From Pseudomonadota bacterium (GTDB taxonomy: Bacteria > Pseudomonadota > Gammaproteobacteria > Burkholderiales > Burkholderiaceae): a stretch of 24,355 nt of DNA. The stretch covers positions 1-24,355 of the forward strand of contig JAJYBQ010000010.1 of the NCBI GenBank assembly GCA_021778935.1, read 5' to 3'. This document shows positions 8,590 through 15,540 of the stretch, piece after piece. The translations under genes were made by a program, and so were the position numbers. Under the pieces are notes generated by a model. It saw only the letters and a list, made by a program, of their open reading frames with translations, was not told the origin of the DNA and searched no databases. Each line of letters starts with the position of its first letter. The stretch's first letter is position 1.

Positions 8590-9842
8590 TAGCGCGTTGC
8601 CGTCGGAAATAGAAGGCGATTGATCAGGTCGTTGTCGACGGTTTCCTCGAACAGCGTCCGGATCAGCAGTTCACCGCCGAGCAGTTGCGGCGCGAACACC
8701 ATGTCGGGCTGTGTGCGGCGGATCTTCTCCAGGTTGCGTGGGTCATTGACCACTGCGAGCGTCCGCACCTGCGGAGCGATTTCCTTCACCGCCAGTACGG
8801 TAAAGGCGTTTTCGGCGTCATCGTCGCGCAGGATCAGTACCATGCGTGCGGCGGGCACACCCGCGGCGTGCAGGAGGTCGCTGTCGCTTGCCGCATCACC
8901 GATCAGCAGATCGGTCCCACCCGGATAGGGCAGTTCCTGTGCGGACGGAACCACTACGGTGATGGGCACGTCGCGCTCCTGCAGGCGCCGGAAGATGTTG
9001 AACGCCATCGTTGAGCGGCCGATGATGACGAAGTGGTTTTTGCGAGACACCTTGGCGATCCTCCCCTGCACGATGCGTTTGACGCTGCCGCCGACCAACG
9101 GTCCGATGACCACACCCAGCGTGGTGGCGAAGACGGTGATACCCAGGACGATCAACGATACCGTGAAGAGCCTGGCGACATCGGTATGCGGAACGATATC
9201 GCCATACCCCACGGTGGACATCGTGACGATCGCGTAATAGACGGCAGTGACCGGGTCCCGGATCGGCGGCTGGAATCCGCTGCCGAGCCACAGGGCGCCC
9301 AGAACGCCGTATGTCATCACGCTGCCGACGCCAAGCAGCGCGAACAGCGCCCCGGTCGTCAGGCTGCTGCGGTCGAATCGCCGCCAGTAGAACATCAGCA
9401 ACAGCGTTTGGGCGATCGTGATCGTCAGCAGGAGATCGAGGTGCCGGTGCTGATCCAGCGCCGCTGCGCCGATGGTGAAGGCGAGCAGCAAGAGGGAGAT
9501 CAGCCACGCCAGGCGCGCCCGCAGGGCCAGGCCCGCCGACATCACGATCAGTCCGAGGGCTGCGAATACCGGGGGAAGGACCAGCAGGTCGGCGATCCGG
9601 ACGAGGCCCTTGGCTTGTTCCGCATCCCGCAGCAGACCGTGCAACTGAGCCGAATACGGCCGAAGGAGAACTGCGCCGAGCGCGCAGTTGAACAGCGCGA
9701 GGAGGATCGGGACGCCGGTGCGGACCCACCATCGATGGGCCGACGCCGTGACCGTCAGCACGGTCTCCCAGCGAATCCCGGCGGAGGCAAATACCGCTTC
9801 GATCCGGTTTCGGATCTTCAGCGCCGTTCGTATTGCAGCCAT
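8589..9842 (-). CDS. kch: Kch-type voltage-gated-like potassium channel with RCK domain
   Basis: An inner-membrane potassium channel of 417 residues, the same length as E. coli Kch. The N-terminal half is hydrophobic (segments about 43-60, 85-105, 110-127, 135-151, 161-187). The pore helix leads to the selectivity filter T210-V-G-Y-G-D215, preceded by T-M-S and followed by I-V-P as in Kch, then the inner helix (about 225-250). From 268 a cytosolic RCK/TrkA-N nucleotide-binding domain starts with N-H-F-V-I-I-G-R-S; D-N/D-A-E-N-A-F and N-L-E-K-I-R-x-x-x-P-D are also shared with Kch. The first 25 bases overlap the end of mrcA, so it is probably in the mrcA transcript. No Shine-Dalgarno site is evident at the ATG. 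The physiological role of Kch is poorly known even in E. coli. Confidence 0.9.
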   Translation of the reverse strand: MAAIRTALKIRNRIEAVFASAGIRWETVLTVTASAHRWWVRTGVPILLALFNCALGAVLLRPYSAQLHGLLRDAEQAKGLVRIADLLVLPPVFAALGLIVMSAGLALRARLAWLISLLLLAFTIGAAALDQHRHLDLLLTITIAQTLLLMFYWRRFDRSSLTTGALFALLGVGSVMTYGVLGALWLGSGFQPPIRDPVTAVYYAIVTMSTVGYGDIVPHTDVARLFTVSLIVLGITVFATTLGVVIGPLVGGSVKRIVQGRIAKVSRKNHFVIIGRSTMAFNIFRRLQERDVPITVVVPSAQELPYPGGTDLLIGDAASDSDLLHAAGVPAARMVLILRDDDAENAFTVLAVKEIAPQVRTLAVVNDPRNLEKIRRTQPDMVFAPQLLGGELLIRTLFEETVDNDLINRLLFPTATR

Positions 9843-12223
9843 TGCGACATCGCCGGGTTGGCGCCGGTAATGGGGGAGGGAGTGCTCGGCGCCGGGGCGG
9901 GATCGTCCACGCCAATGCTGGCGATGCCGCCATTTCCGGGTTGAAACTCCTGCAGGTAGACATCGCCGTTTACTTGGACCACGCCCGGCGGCATCGGGCG
10001 CACGACCTCCGGTACACCCTTCAGCATGGTGGCCATGTACTCGATCCAGATCGGCAGTGCAAGATCGCCACCGGTCTCGTGGGCGCCAAGCGGTTTCGGC
10101 TGATCGAATCCCACCCAGGATACGGCCACCACGCCACCGCCGTATCCCGAGAACCAGGCGTCATGCGACAGGTTCGTGGTCCCGGTCTTCCCCGCGACAT
10201 CGTCCCGGTGAAGCGCCGCTGCGCGCTTGGCGGTGCCATATCGCGTGACGTCCTGGAGCAGGCTGTTCATCACATAGTCGGTTCGTGCGTCGTAGATCCG
10301 TGGCGCGTTCTGTGCGGCGATTTCCGGGTGCGATTCCATGAGGAGGCGCCCGGCGTCGTCGGTGACGCGTTGGATGAGATACGGATGGACGGCGTAGCCG
10401 CCGTTGGCGATGATCGCGTACGCCCCCAGTTCCTGCCAAGGCGTGACGGCGCCGGCTCCGAGTGCCATGGTGGGATAAGCGGGGTTCTTGTCGGGGTCGA
10501 ACCCGAAGCGCTCGATGTATTTTTGCGCGTAATTTGGGCCGATCGCCTGCAACACGCGGATCGACACGAGATTGCGCGACTCCGCCAGACCTTCTCGCAA
10601 GGTCATCGGGCCCTTGAAGTCGGGCTCGTAATCTTTCGGCTGCCATGGCGTGCTGCCGGTTTCCGACGCCGGAATGGTGAGCGGCGCATCATTCACGAGG
10701 GTCGTGGTCATCACGCCCTTTTCGATCGCGGCGGAAAAGAGAAACGGCTTGATGCTGGAGCCGGGCTGCCGCCAAGCCTGGGTCACGTGGTCGAACTTGT
10801 TCAGCCGGAAGTCGAATCCGCCGACGAGCGCACGCACCGCGCCGTCGTGCGCATCGGCGGCGACGAACGCCGCCTGTACCGCTGGCAATTGGGTGATCGA
10901 CCAGTCGCCGTTGGCGACGCGCGCGAGCCGGATGATCGACCCCGGCGTAATGCGGTGCGTGCGGGAGGCACGGCGCTGGAGCGCTGCGGTCACGAATTTC
11001 AGACCACCACCCCGGATCTCGATCGTCGTGCCGTCCGACACGCGCGCGCGGACGCTGCGCGGCCCGGCGGCGAGCACTACGGCCGCCGGAAAGCCCGGCA
11101 CCTCCGGCGCGGCGGCCAGAGCGGCCGCGATGCGCCGCGCGCGCGCCTTGTCGTCCAGGGCCGCATCGAGGTCGATCCGGCGCTCCGGCCCCCGGTAGCC
11201 GCGCAGCCGGTCGTAGGCAAGCACCTGTCGGCGCAGGGCGGCGTGTGCCAGCTCCTGGGCCCGGCTGTCGATCGTCGTGATGACGTTCAGGCCGTATGCG
11301 TAGGTGTCTTCGTGGTAGACGCTGGCCACCATTTGCCGGACCAGTTCCGTCGCATATTCGGCGTGGATCCGCGAACGGGTCGTGTCGGCGAAGGCGTTTT
11401 CGGTGCCGTGGACGGAGATCGGCTGCGCCATGGCGGCGTCGTAGGCGGTCCGGTCGATATAGCCGTCCGCCAGCATGCGCCCGAGCACATAGTGCTGGCG
11501 GGCGCGCGCGAATTTGGGGTTGACCTGGGGATTGCCGGTACTGGGCGCTTTGGGCAGCTCCGCGAGCATGGCGCACTCCGCCAGGGAGAGCTTCGACAGC
11601 GGCTTGCCGAAATACGTTTGCGCTGCGGCCGCGAACCCGTAGGCGCGTTGTCCCAGGTAGATCTGGTTGATATAGATCTCGAGGATGCGGTCTTTGGACA
11701 GCTCCGATTCGATCTTGACCGCCATCGCGACCTCGTAGATCTTGCGTAGGTAGGTTCGCTCGGAACTCAGGAAGAAGTTGCGCGCGACCTGCATCGTGAT
11801 CGTGCTGGCTCCCTGGACCCGATGGCCAGACACGATGTCGGCGACCATCGCCCGCAGGATGCCGACCGCATCGAAACCACCGTGTTGATAGAAATTGGTG
11901 TCTTCCGCCGCGAGGATGGCTTCCTTGAGCGGTTTGGGAACGTCGCGGAGGGCGACGAATCTACGCCGCTCCTCGCCGAATTCGCCCAGCAGGACGCCGT
12001 CGGCGCTCCATACGCGCAGCGGCAGCTTGGGCCGGTAATTGGTCAGGGCCTCGGTGGAAGGAAGGCGGTGATAGGCGAGCGCAAACAGCGTCGCGCCGAG
12101 GAACGCCGCGCACGCTGCGGCGGCCCCGGCAACGACGAGGAAAAAGCCGAGCGCGCGCATGCCGGCGCCGGGGGTCCGCCGCGATGGGGCGGGGGCAGGA
12201 CCTGCAGGTCGATCCGATTTCAC
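9818..12223 (-). CDS. mrcA: Penicillin-binding protein 1A
   Basis: A bifunctional class A PBP of 801 residues that polymerises and cross-links peptidoglycan. A cytosolic basic/proline tail is followed by one membrane anchor (about 24-51). The GT51 glycosyltransferase domain shows E107-D-T-N-F-Y-Q-H114, G-A-S-T-I-T-M-Q and R-K-I-Y-E-V-A-M-A. An OB-like insert typical of PBP1A separates it from the transpeptidase domain, which has the catalytic S489-S-I-K492, an S-R-N motif, and K679-T-G-T682. The start is GTG (12221-12223); ATG at residue 22 is an alternative, and neither has a good Shine-Dalgarno site. It is divergent from pilM, the usual proteobacterial arrangement, and is preceded by a hairpin with a T tract in its leader. 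kch follows with a 25-base overlap. Confidence 0.96.
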   Translation of the reverse strand: MKSDRPAGPAPAPSRRTPGAGMRALGFFLVVAGAAAACAAFLGATLFALAYHRLPSTEALTNYRPKLPLRVWSADGVLLGEFGEERRRFVALRDVPKPLKEAILAAEDTNFYQHGGFDAVGILRAMVADIVSGHRVQGASTITMQVARNFFLSSERTYLRKIYEVAMAVKIESELSKDRILEIYINQIYLGQRAYGFAAAAQTYFGKPLSKLSLAECAMLAELPKAPSTGNPQVNPKFARARQHYVLGRMLADGYIDRTAYDAAMAQPISVHGTENAFADTTRSRIHAEYATELVRQMVASVYHEDTYAYGLNVITTIDSRAQELAHAALRRQVLAYDRLRGYRGPERRIDLDAALDDKARARRIAAALAAAPEVPGFPAAVVLAAGPRSVRARVSDGTTIEIRGGGLKFVTAALQRRASRTHRITPGSIIRLARVANGDWSITQLPAVQAAFVAADAHDGAVRALVGGFDFRLNKFDHVTQAWRQPGSSIKPFLFSAAIEKGVMTTTLVNDAPLTIPASETGSTPWQPKDYEPDFKGPMTLREGLAESRNLVSIRVLQAIGPNYAQKYIERFGFDPDKNPAYPTMALGAGAVTPWQELGAYAIIANGGYAVHPYLIQRVTDDAGRLLMESHPEIAAQNAPRIYDARTDYVMNSLLQDVTRYGTAKRAAALHRDDVAGKTGTTNLSHDAWFSGYGGGVVAVSWVGFDQPKPLGAHETGGDLALPIWIEYMATMLKGVPEVVRPMPPGVVQVNGDVYLQEFQPGNGGIASIGVDDPAPAPSTPSPITGANPAMSQWLQYERR

Positions 12224-12244
12224 CGTGGATGCTTGTTGACGATT

Positions 12245-12268
12245 AAAAAAAGCCGGACGTCGGCCTTT
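12245..12268 (-). terminator. Terminator-like hairpin in the mrcA leader
   Basis: Read on the minus strand: AAAGGCCG, loop ACGTC, CGGCTTTT, then more T (seven T in all, plus-strand A 12245-12251). The stem has four GC pairs, one G.U pair and three A-U pairs. It ends only about 21 bases before the mrcA GTG and lies after the TATAAT at 12300-12295. A second pairing, GTCGGCC (minus 12293-12287) with GGCCGAC (12265-12259), would compete with it. This is the geometry of an attenuator, but the controlling signal is unknown. Confidence 0.5.
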
Positions 12269-12294
12269 CGCCTGACGGCGAGGAGTGGCCGACG

Positions 12295-12300
12295 ATTATA
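12295..12300 (-). promoter_or_regulatory. Perfect -10 box for mrcA
   Basis: The minus strand reads TATAAT, all six consensus bases, about 72 bases before the mrcA start. Transcription would begin near 12288. No convincing -35 hexamer is found 16-18 bases upstream, so an activator or weak promoter is possible. Confidence 0.42.
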
Positions 12301-12394
12301 TGCGGGCGCCGATCATCGCTTGTGCAGGACAAAATTGCACTGCTTTCCGCGCCGGAGTACCGGAAACGTGCCACTCATCGACCGTTTGCAGGGC

Positions 12395-12423
12395 TTGGCT
12401 GCGGGAGGTGCCCTTGCTACGAT
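12395..12423 (+). promoter_or_regulatory. Candidate sigma-70 promoter of pilM-pilQ
   Basis: TTGGCT (12395-12400, four of six), a 17-base spacer, then TACGAT (12418-12423, four of six) preceded by TGC, giving an extended -10 element. Transcription would start near 12430 and leave a leader of about 160 bases before pilM. The rest of the 370-base mrcA-pilM gap shows nothing else convincing apart from the hairpins listed. Confidence 0.42.
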
Positions 12424-12538
12424 TTCGAGCGTCATCTTCAAAAAGGATGGTAACTTCCCGGATTCTAAGGAAAATGCCAGGTGGCGCTCCGAAGCAGGTC
12501 TCGGCGTGTCTATGACAATGCATTGAAATTCCAGAGAA

Positions 12539-12568
12539 AACCCGGCGGACGCTCCGCGGACGCGGGTT
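12539..12568 (+). promoter_or_regulatory. Hairpin in the pilM leader
   Basis: AACCCG(G)CG (12539-12547) pairs with CGCGGGTT (12561-12568) with one bulge, and the interior contains the palindrome TCCGCGGA. It ends 13 bases before the pilM ribosome binding site. It could shape translation of the pil operon; no T tract, so not a terminator. Confidence 0.38.
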
Positions 12569-12593
12569 TGCCGGTCTGAATGGGAGCGCCGCT

Positions 12594-13673
12594 TTGGCTT
12601 TCGAACTGCCGTTTTTTTCGTCCAAGACGCCGCCGCTGATCGGGCTTGACGTCGGCTCGTCGAGCATCAAGCTCGTCGAACTGGCCGACGCGGGGGAGGG
12701 AGTGGTGCGCCTGGAGCGATATGCCGTCGAGCCGATCCCGCGCGGTGCCGTGGTCGACGGCAATATCGACAAGATCGACGTGGTCGCCGACGCCGTGCGG
12801 CGCGCCTGGCGACGCTCCGGCACGCGGATCAAGAACGTGGCCATGGCCCTGCCGACTTCGGCCGTCATCACCAAACGCATTGCGCTGCCCGGCAATCTCC
12901 GCGAAGAAGAGATGGAGATGCAGGTCGAGAGCGAGGCAAACCAGTACATTCCATTCGCGCTTGATGAAGTAAGCCTCGATTTCCAGGTGTTGGGGGCGAT
13001 CCCCACTTCCCCGGAAGACGTCGAAGTGTTGATCGCCGCCTCGCGCAAGGAAAAGGTGGAAGATCGTTTGGCGGTGGTGCAGGCCGCAGGGCTCAATCCG
13101 CTCGTGGTCGACGTGGAATCCTTTGCCTCGCGGGCTGCGCTGGAGCGGTTGATCGGGCAGCTTCCCAATCAGGGGGAGGGGCTGGTGATCGCCGTGTTCT
13201 ACATCGGAGCCAACACCACCGGTGTGAGCGTGATGCTCGATGGCGAGGCGATCTACGAACGGGAGCAGCCCTTCGGCGGCCAGCAACTCACCGGAGACAT
13301 CTCCCGCGCATATGGCATTCCGGCGGAAGAGGCAGAACAGAAAAAGCGCAGCGGCGACCTCCCGGCCAATTACGAGGACGAAGTGCTCAAGCCGTTCGTC
13401 GATTCGGCAACGACGGAGATCACGCGGGCCCTGCAGTTCTTCTTCACGTCCACGCCGTACACGCGCGTGGACCAGATCATGCTGGCGGGCGGCTCCTCCG
13501 TGCTGACGGGACTTCCCGAAGCGCTGATGGAGCGCGCCCAGGTGCCGACCTCGGTCATTTCCCCGTTCAAGGGAATGGAATTTTCCCCGAACATCCGGGA
13601 GCGTCAGTTGCGCCTGGATGCCCCGGCGCTGCTCACCCCTTGCGGATTGGCGATGCGGAGATTCGACAAGTGA
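12594..13673 (+). CDS. pilM: Type IV pilus assembly protein PilM (actin-like ATPase)
   Basis: PilM is a cytosolic actin-fold ATPase that binds the N-terminal tail of PilN and links the pilus alignment complex to the motor side. The 359 residues fit the family. The phosphate-1 loop is G-L-D-V-G-S-S-S-I-K near 17-26, preceded by F-E-L-P-F-F. Other family features are A-L-P-T-S-A-V-I-T-K, E-E-M-E-M-Q-V-E-S-E-A-N-Q-Y-I-P-F, and near the C-terminus I-M-L-A-G-G-S-S-V-L-T-G-L, the adenosine motif. The start is TTG (12594-12596), supported by GGGAG (12582-12586) seven bases upstream and by family N-termini (M-A-F-x-L). It is first in pilMNOPQ and divergent from mrcA. The stop overlaps the pilN GTG by four bases. 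Confidence 0.96.
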   Translation: MAFELPFFSSKTPPLIGLDVGSSSIKLVELADAGEGVVRLERYAVEPIPRGAVVDGNIDKIDVVADAVRRAWRRSGTRIKNVAMALPTSAVITKRIALPGNLREEEMEMQVESEANQYIPFALDEVSLDFQVLGAIPTSPEDVEVLIAASRKEKVEDRLAVVQAAGLNPLVVDVESFASRAALERLIGQLPNQGEGLVIAVFYIGANTTGVSVMLDGEAIYEREQPFGGQQLTGDISRAYGIPAEEAEQKKRSGDLPANYEDEVLKPFVDSATTEITRALQFFFTSTPYTRVDQIMLAGGSSVLTGLPEALMERAQVPTSVISPFKGMEFSPNIRERQLRLDAPALLTPCGLAMRRFDK

Positions 13674-14290
13674 GCATCCGCATCAACCTACTGCCGCACC
13701 GCGAGGAACGGCGGAAACGCCAGAAGAACGTGTTTTTCGCGATGACCGGCCTGAGCGCGGTGGCGGGGGCTGCACTGGTGCTGTTCGGATGGATGGTACT
13801 CGACGGCTACGTCGGCGCGCAGCGCAACCGCAACCAGATCATCTCGCGCGCGAACGCCCGCCTCGATGTCCAGATCCACGAGATCGCGTCGCTGCGCCGC
13901 GATCTCGCGTCGTTGCGGGCGCGTGAGAAGGCCGTCGAGGACCTGCAGTCGGGACGCAACGAACCGGTATACCTGTTCGGCGAACTGACGCGGCTGACGC
14001 CGGAAGGGGTTTTTCTCCGGTCGATCGACGAGCGCGGCAACCACGTGCGGGTGCACGGCTGGGCGGCGTCGAACGAACGCGTTTCGCAATACCTGCGCAA
14101 CCTGCAGGACAACGGGCGCTTCGTGGAGCGCCCGCAGCTCATCGAGATCCGGGTTGCGGCCCAGGGGCCGCAAGGCATTCCCCGGCGCGTATTCGAGTTC
14201 TCGCTCGAATTTTTGATGAAAAACCCCAGCCACTCCGCTGCCGGCCCCAAGCCGGCGGGCGCCGCGCCGACGCGCGCGGCGAAGGCGTGA
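13670..14290 (+). CDS. pilN: Type IV pilus assembly protein PilN
   Basis: An inner-membrane alignment-complex protein of 206 residues. The short cytosolic tail carries I-N-L-L-P-H-R at 5-11, the segment that docks into PilM. One transmembrane helix follows (about 21-44), then a periplasmic coiled coil rich in R, L and E, then a ferredoxin-like domain containing L-T-P-E-G-V-F-L-R-S-I. I chose GTG at 13670, which overlaps the pilM stop (GTGA) and has GGAG (13657-13660) nine bases upstream. The frame is open to 13640, but that would add ten unconserved residues before the PilM-binding motif. The C-terminus is alanine/proline-rich (about 190-206), probably disordered. PilN pairs with PilO. Confidence 0.95.
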   Translation: MSIRINLLPHREERRKRQKNVFFAMTGLSAVAGAALVLFGWMVLDGYVGAQRNRNQIISRANARLDVQIHEIASLRRDLASLRAREKAVEDLQSGRNEPVYLFGELTRLTPEGVFLRSIDERGNHVRVHGWAASNERVSQYLRNLQDNGRFVERPQLIEIRVAAQGPQGIPRRVFEFSLEFLMKNPSHSAAGPKPAGAAPTRAAKA

Positions 14291-14318
14291 CGGGCGGATT
14301 GCGGCACGGGCGACGACC

Positions 14319-14966
14319 ATGGCGATCAAGATTCCCGTATCGGACATCACGGCAAAATTCCAGGGGCTTACGCTCGAGAATGTCGGCTCCTGGCCGCTGC
14401 TCCCGCGCGCGACGCTCTGGGGGGCCTTGGTGCTGGTGTGTGCGTTGGTGGGCTATTTCGCGCTCTGGAGCGGGCAGTTGGCCGAGCTCGACCAGCTGCG
14501 CCAGCAGGAGGTTTCGCTCAAGGAGCAGTACCGCTACAAACTTGCGCAGGCGATCAACCTCGATGACCTGCGGCGCCAGAAGGAGCAGGTCGGGCAGTAT
14601 GTCCTGATGCTCGAGAAGCAGCTGCCGAGCAAGGCGGAGATGGACGCCCTGCTATCCGATATCAACCAGGCGGGGATCGGCCGGGGATTGCAGTTCGAGC
14701 TGTTCCGCCCGGGACGGGTGGTGGTTCGCGACTACTACGCCGAGTTGCCGATTGCGATCCGCCTTTCGGGACGGTACGACGATCTGGGCGCGTTCGCGAC
14801 CGACATCGCCGATCTTCCCCGCATCGTCACGCTCAACGACATCAAGTTGCAGACCAACAAGGACATGACGCTGACGCTCGACGCGACGGCGAAGACCTAC
14901 CGGTATCTGGACGAAGAAGAGCTGGCGGCGCGGCGCCACGCGAGCATGAAGGGCAGGCGGAAATGA
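14319..14966 (+). CDS. pilO: Type IV pilus assembly protein PilO
   Basis: A bitopic inner-membrane protein of 215 residues that forms heterodimers with PilN and contacts PilP. Residues 1-30 are cytosolic, the transmembrane helix is about 31-50 (W-G-A-L-V-L-V-C-A-L-V-G-Y), and a long coiled coil (about 53-100) with heptad L and Q residues follows, including Q-L-P-S-K-A-E-M-D-A-L-L-x-D-I-N-Q-A-G, a family signature. The C-terminal ferredoxin-like domain contains Y-Y-A-E-L-P-I-A-I-R-L-S-G. It starts 28 bases after the pilN stop with no strong Shine-Dalgarno site and overlaps pilP by four bases (ATGA). Confidence 0.95.
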   Translation: MAIKIPVSDITAKFQGLTLENVGSWPLLPRATLWGALVLVCALVGYFALWSGQLAELDQLRQQEVSLKEQYRYKLAQAINLDDLRRQKEQVGQYVLMLEKQLPSKAEMDALLSDINQAGIGRGLQFELFRPGRVVVRDYYAELPIAIRLSGRYDDLGAFATDIADLPRIVTLNDIKLQTNKDMTLTLDATAKTYRYLDEEELAARRHASMKGRRK

Positions 14967-15538
14967 ACGGGGTTGCGACAGACGCCGCAGTCGTTCGCGG
15001 CTGGCGATGGGGGATCGTCGCGGTTGCGGTGGCCGTGCTGGCCGCTTGCGGGCTTTCGGACGAAGCCGAGATCCGGCAGTGGATGGCCGACCAGCGCAAG
15101 ACCATCCATCCGGTGATGCAGAAGGTCGCGGAGCCCGTGCCGTTCACGCCGTACTCGTACGACCCGCAGGGCCGGGTGGATCCGTTCAATCCGCAGAAGA
15201 TCCTGATGACCATGACCCCGGACCGCATACGCGGGGTGGCGAGCGGATTGCGGCCGGATCTGTCGCGCCGCCGTGAGCCGCTCGAGGCCTACGCGCTCGA
15301 TCAGATCCGGATGGTGGGAATGATGCGGGAGGGCAAGGACAACGTCGCTCTCCTGGAGGCGAATGGGACGGTGCATCTCGTCCATGTCGGGAACTACATC
15401 GGCCAGAACTTCGGCCGGGTCACCCGCATTTCGGAAGCGGAAGTCGATCTGAGGGAACTGTACCAGGATGCCGCAGGCGAATGGGAGGAACGTCCTCAAA
15501 AGCTGGAGCTGCAAATGGCCAGCGCCCAAGGGAGCTAG
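14963..15538 (+). CDS. pilP: Type IV pilus inner-membrane lipoprotein PilP
   Basis: A 191-residue lipoprotein linking the PilN/PilO complex to the secretin PilQ. The signal peptide ends in the lipobox L26-A-A-C29, then G-L-S-D-E. A flexible linker with P-F-T-P-Y leads to the folded beta domain (about 95-180) with D-P-F-N-P at its edge, L-x-x-I-R-M-V-G-M, and V-G-N-Y-I-G-Q-N-F-G-R-V, all typical of PilP. The ATG overlaps the pilO stop and has a GGCGG-rich upstream site. pilQ begins two bases after its stop, so translation is coupled throughout pilO-pilP-pilQ. The protein is complete and of normal length. Confidence 0.95.
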   Translation: MNGVATDAAVVRGWRWGIVAVAVAVLAACGLSDEAEIRQWMADQRKTIHPVMQKVAEPVPFTPYSYDPQGRVDPFNPQKILMTMTPDRIRGVASGLRPDLSRRREPLEAYALDQIRMVGMMREGKDNVALLEANGTVHLVHVGNYIGQNFGRVTRISEAEVDLRELYQDAAGEWEERPQKLELQMASAQGS

Positions 15539-15540
15539 TG

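Noticed and set aside
9833..11749. A 638-codon plus-strand frame opposite mrcA
   Set aside because: PBP1A catalytic motifs are intact on the other strand; this is a third-position GC shadow.
12481..12495. Possible sigma-54 promoter (TGGC ... GC) before pilM
   Set aside because: The GG and GC are separated by nine bases, not the required ten, and the TTGC box is absent.
12474..12515. A 13-codon leader peptide in the pilM leader (ATG after TAAGGA)
   Set aside because: The ribosome site is too close to the ATG and nothing in the peptide suggests a regulatory run of codons.
12430..12593. c-di-GMP riboswitch in the pilM leader
   Set aside because: The conserved GEMM core and its tetraloop-receptor segments are not present.
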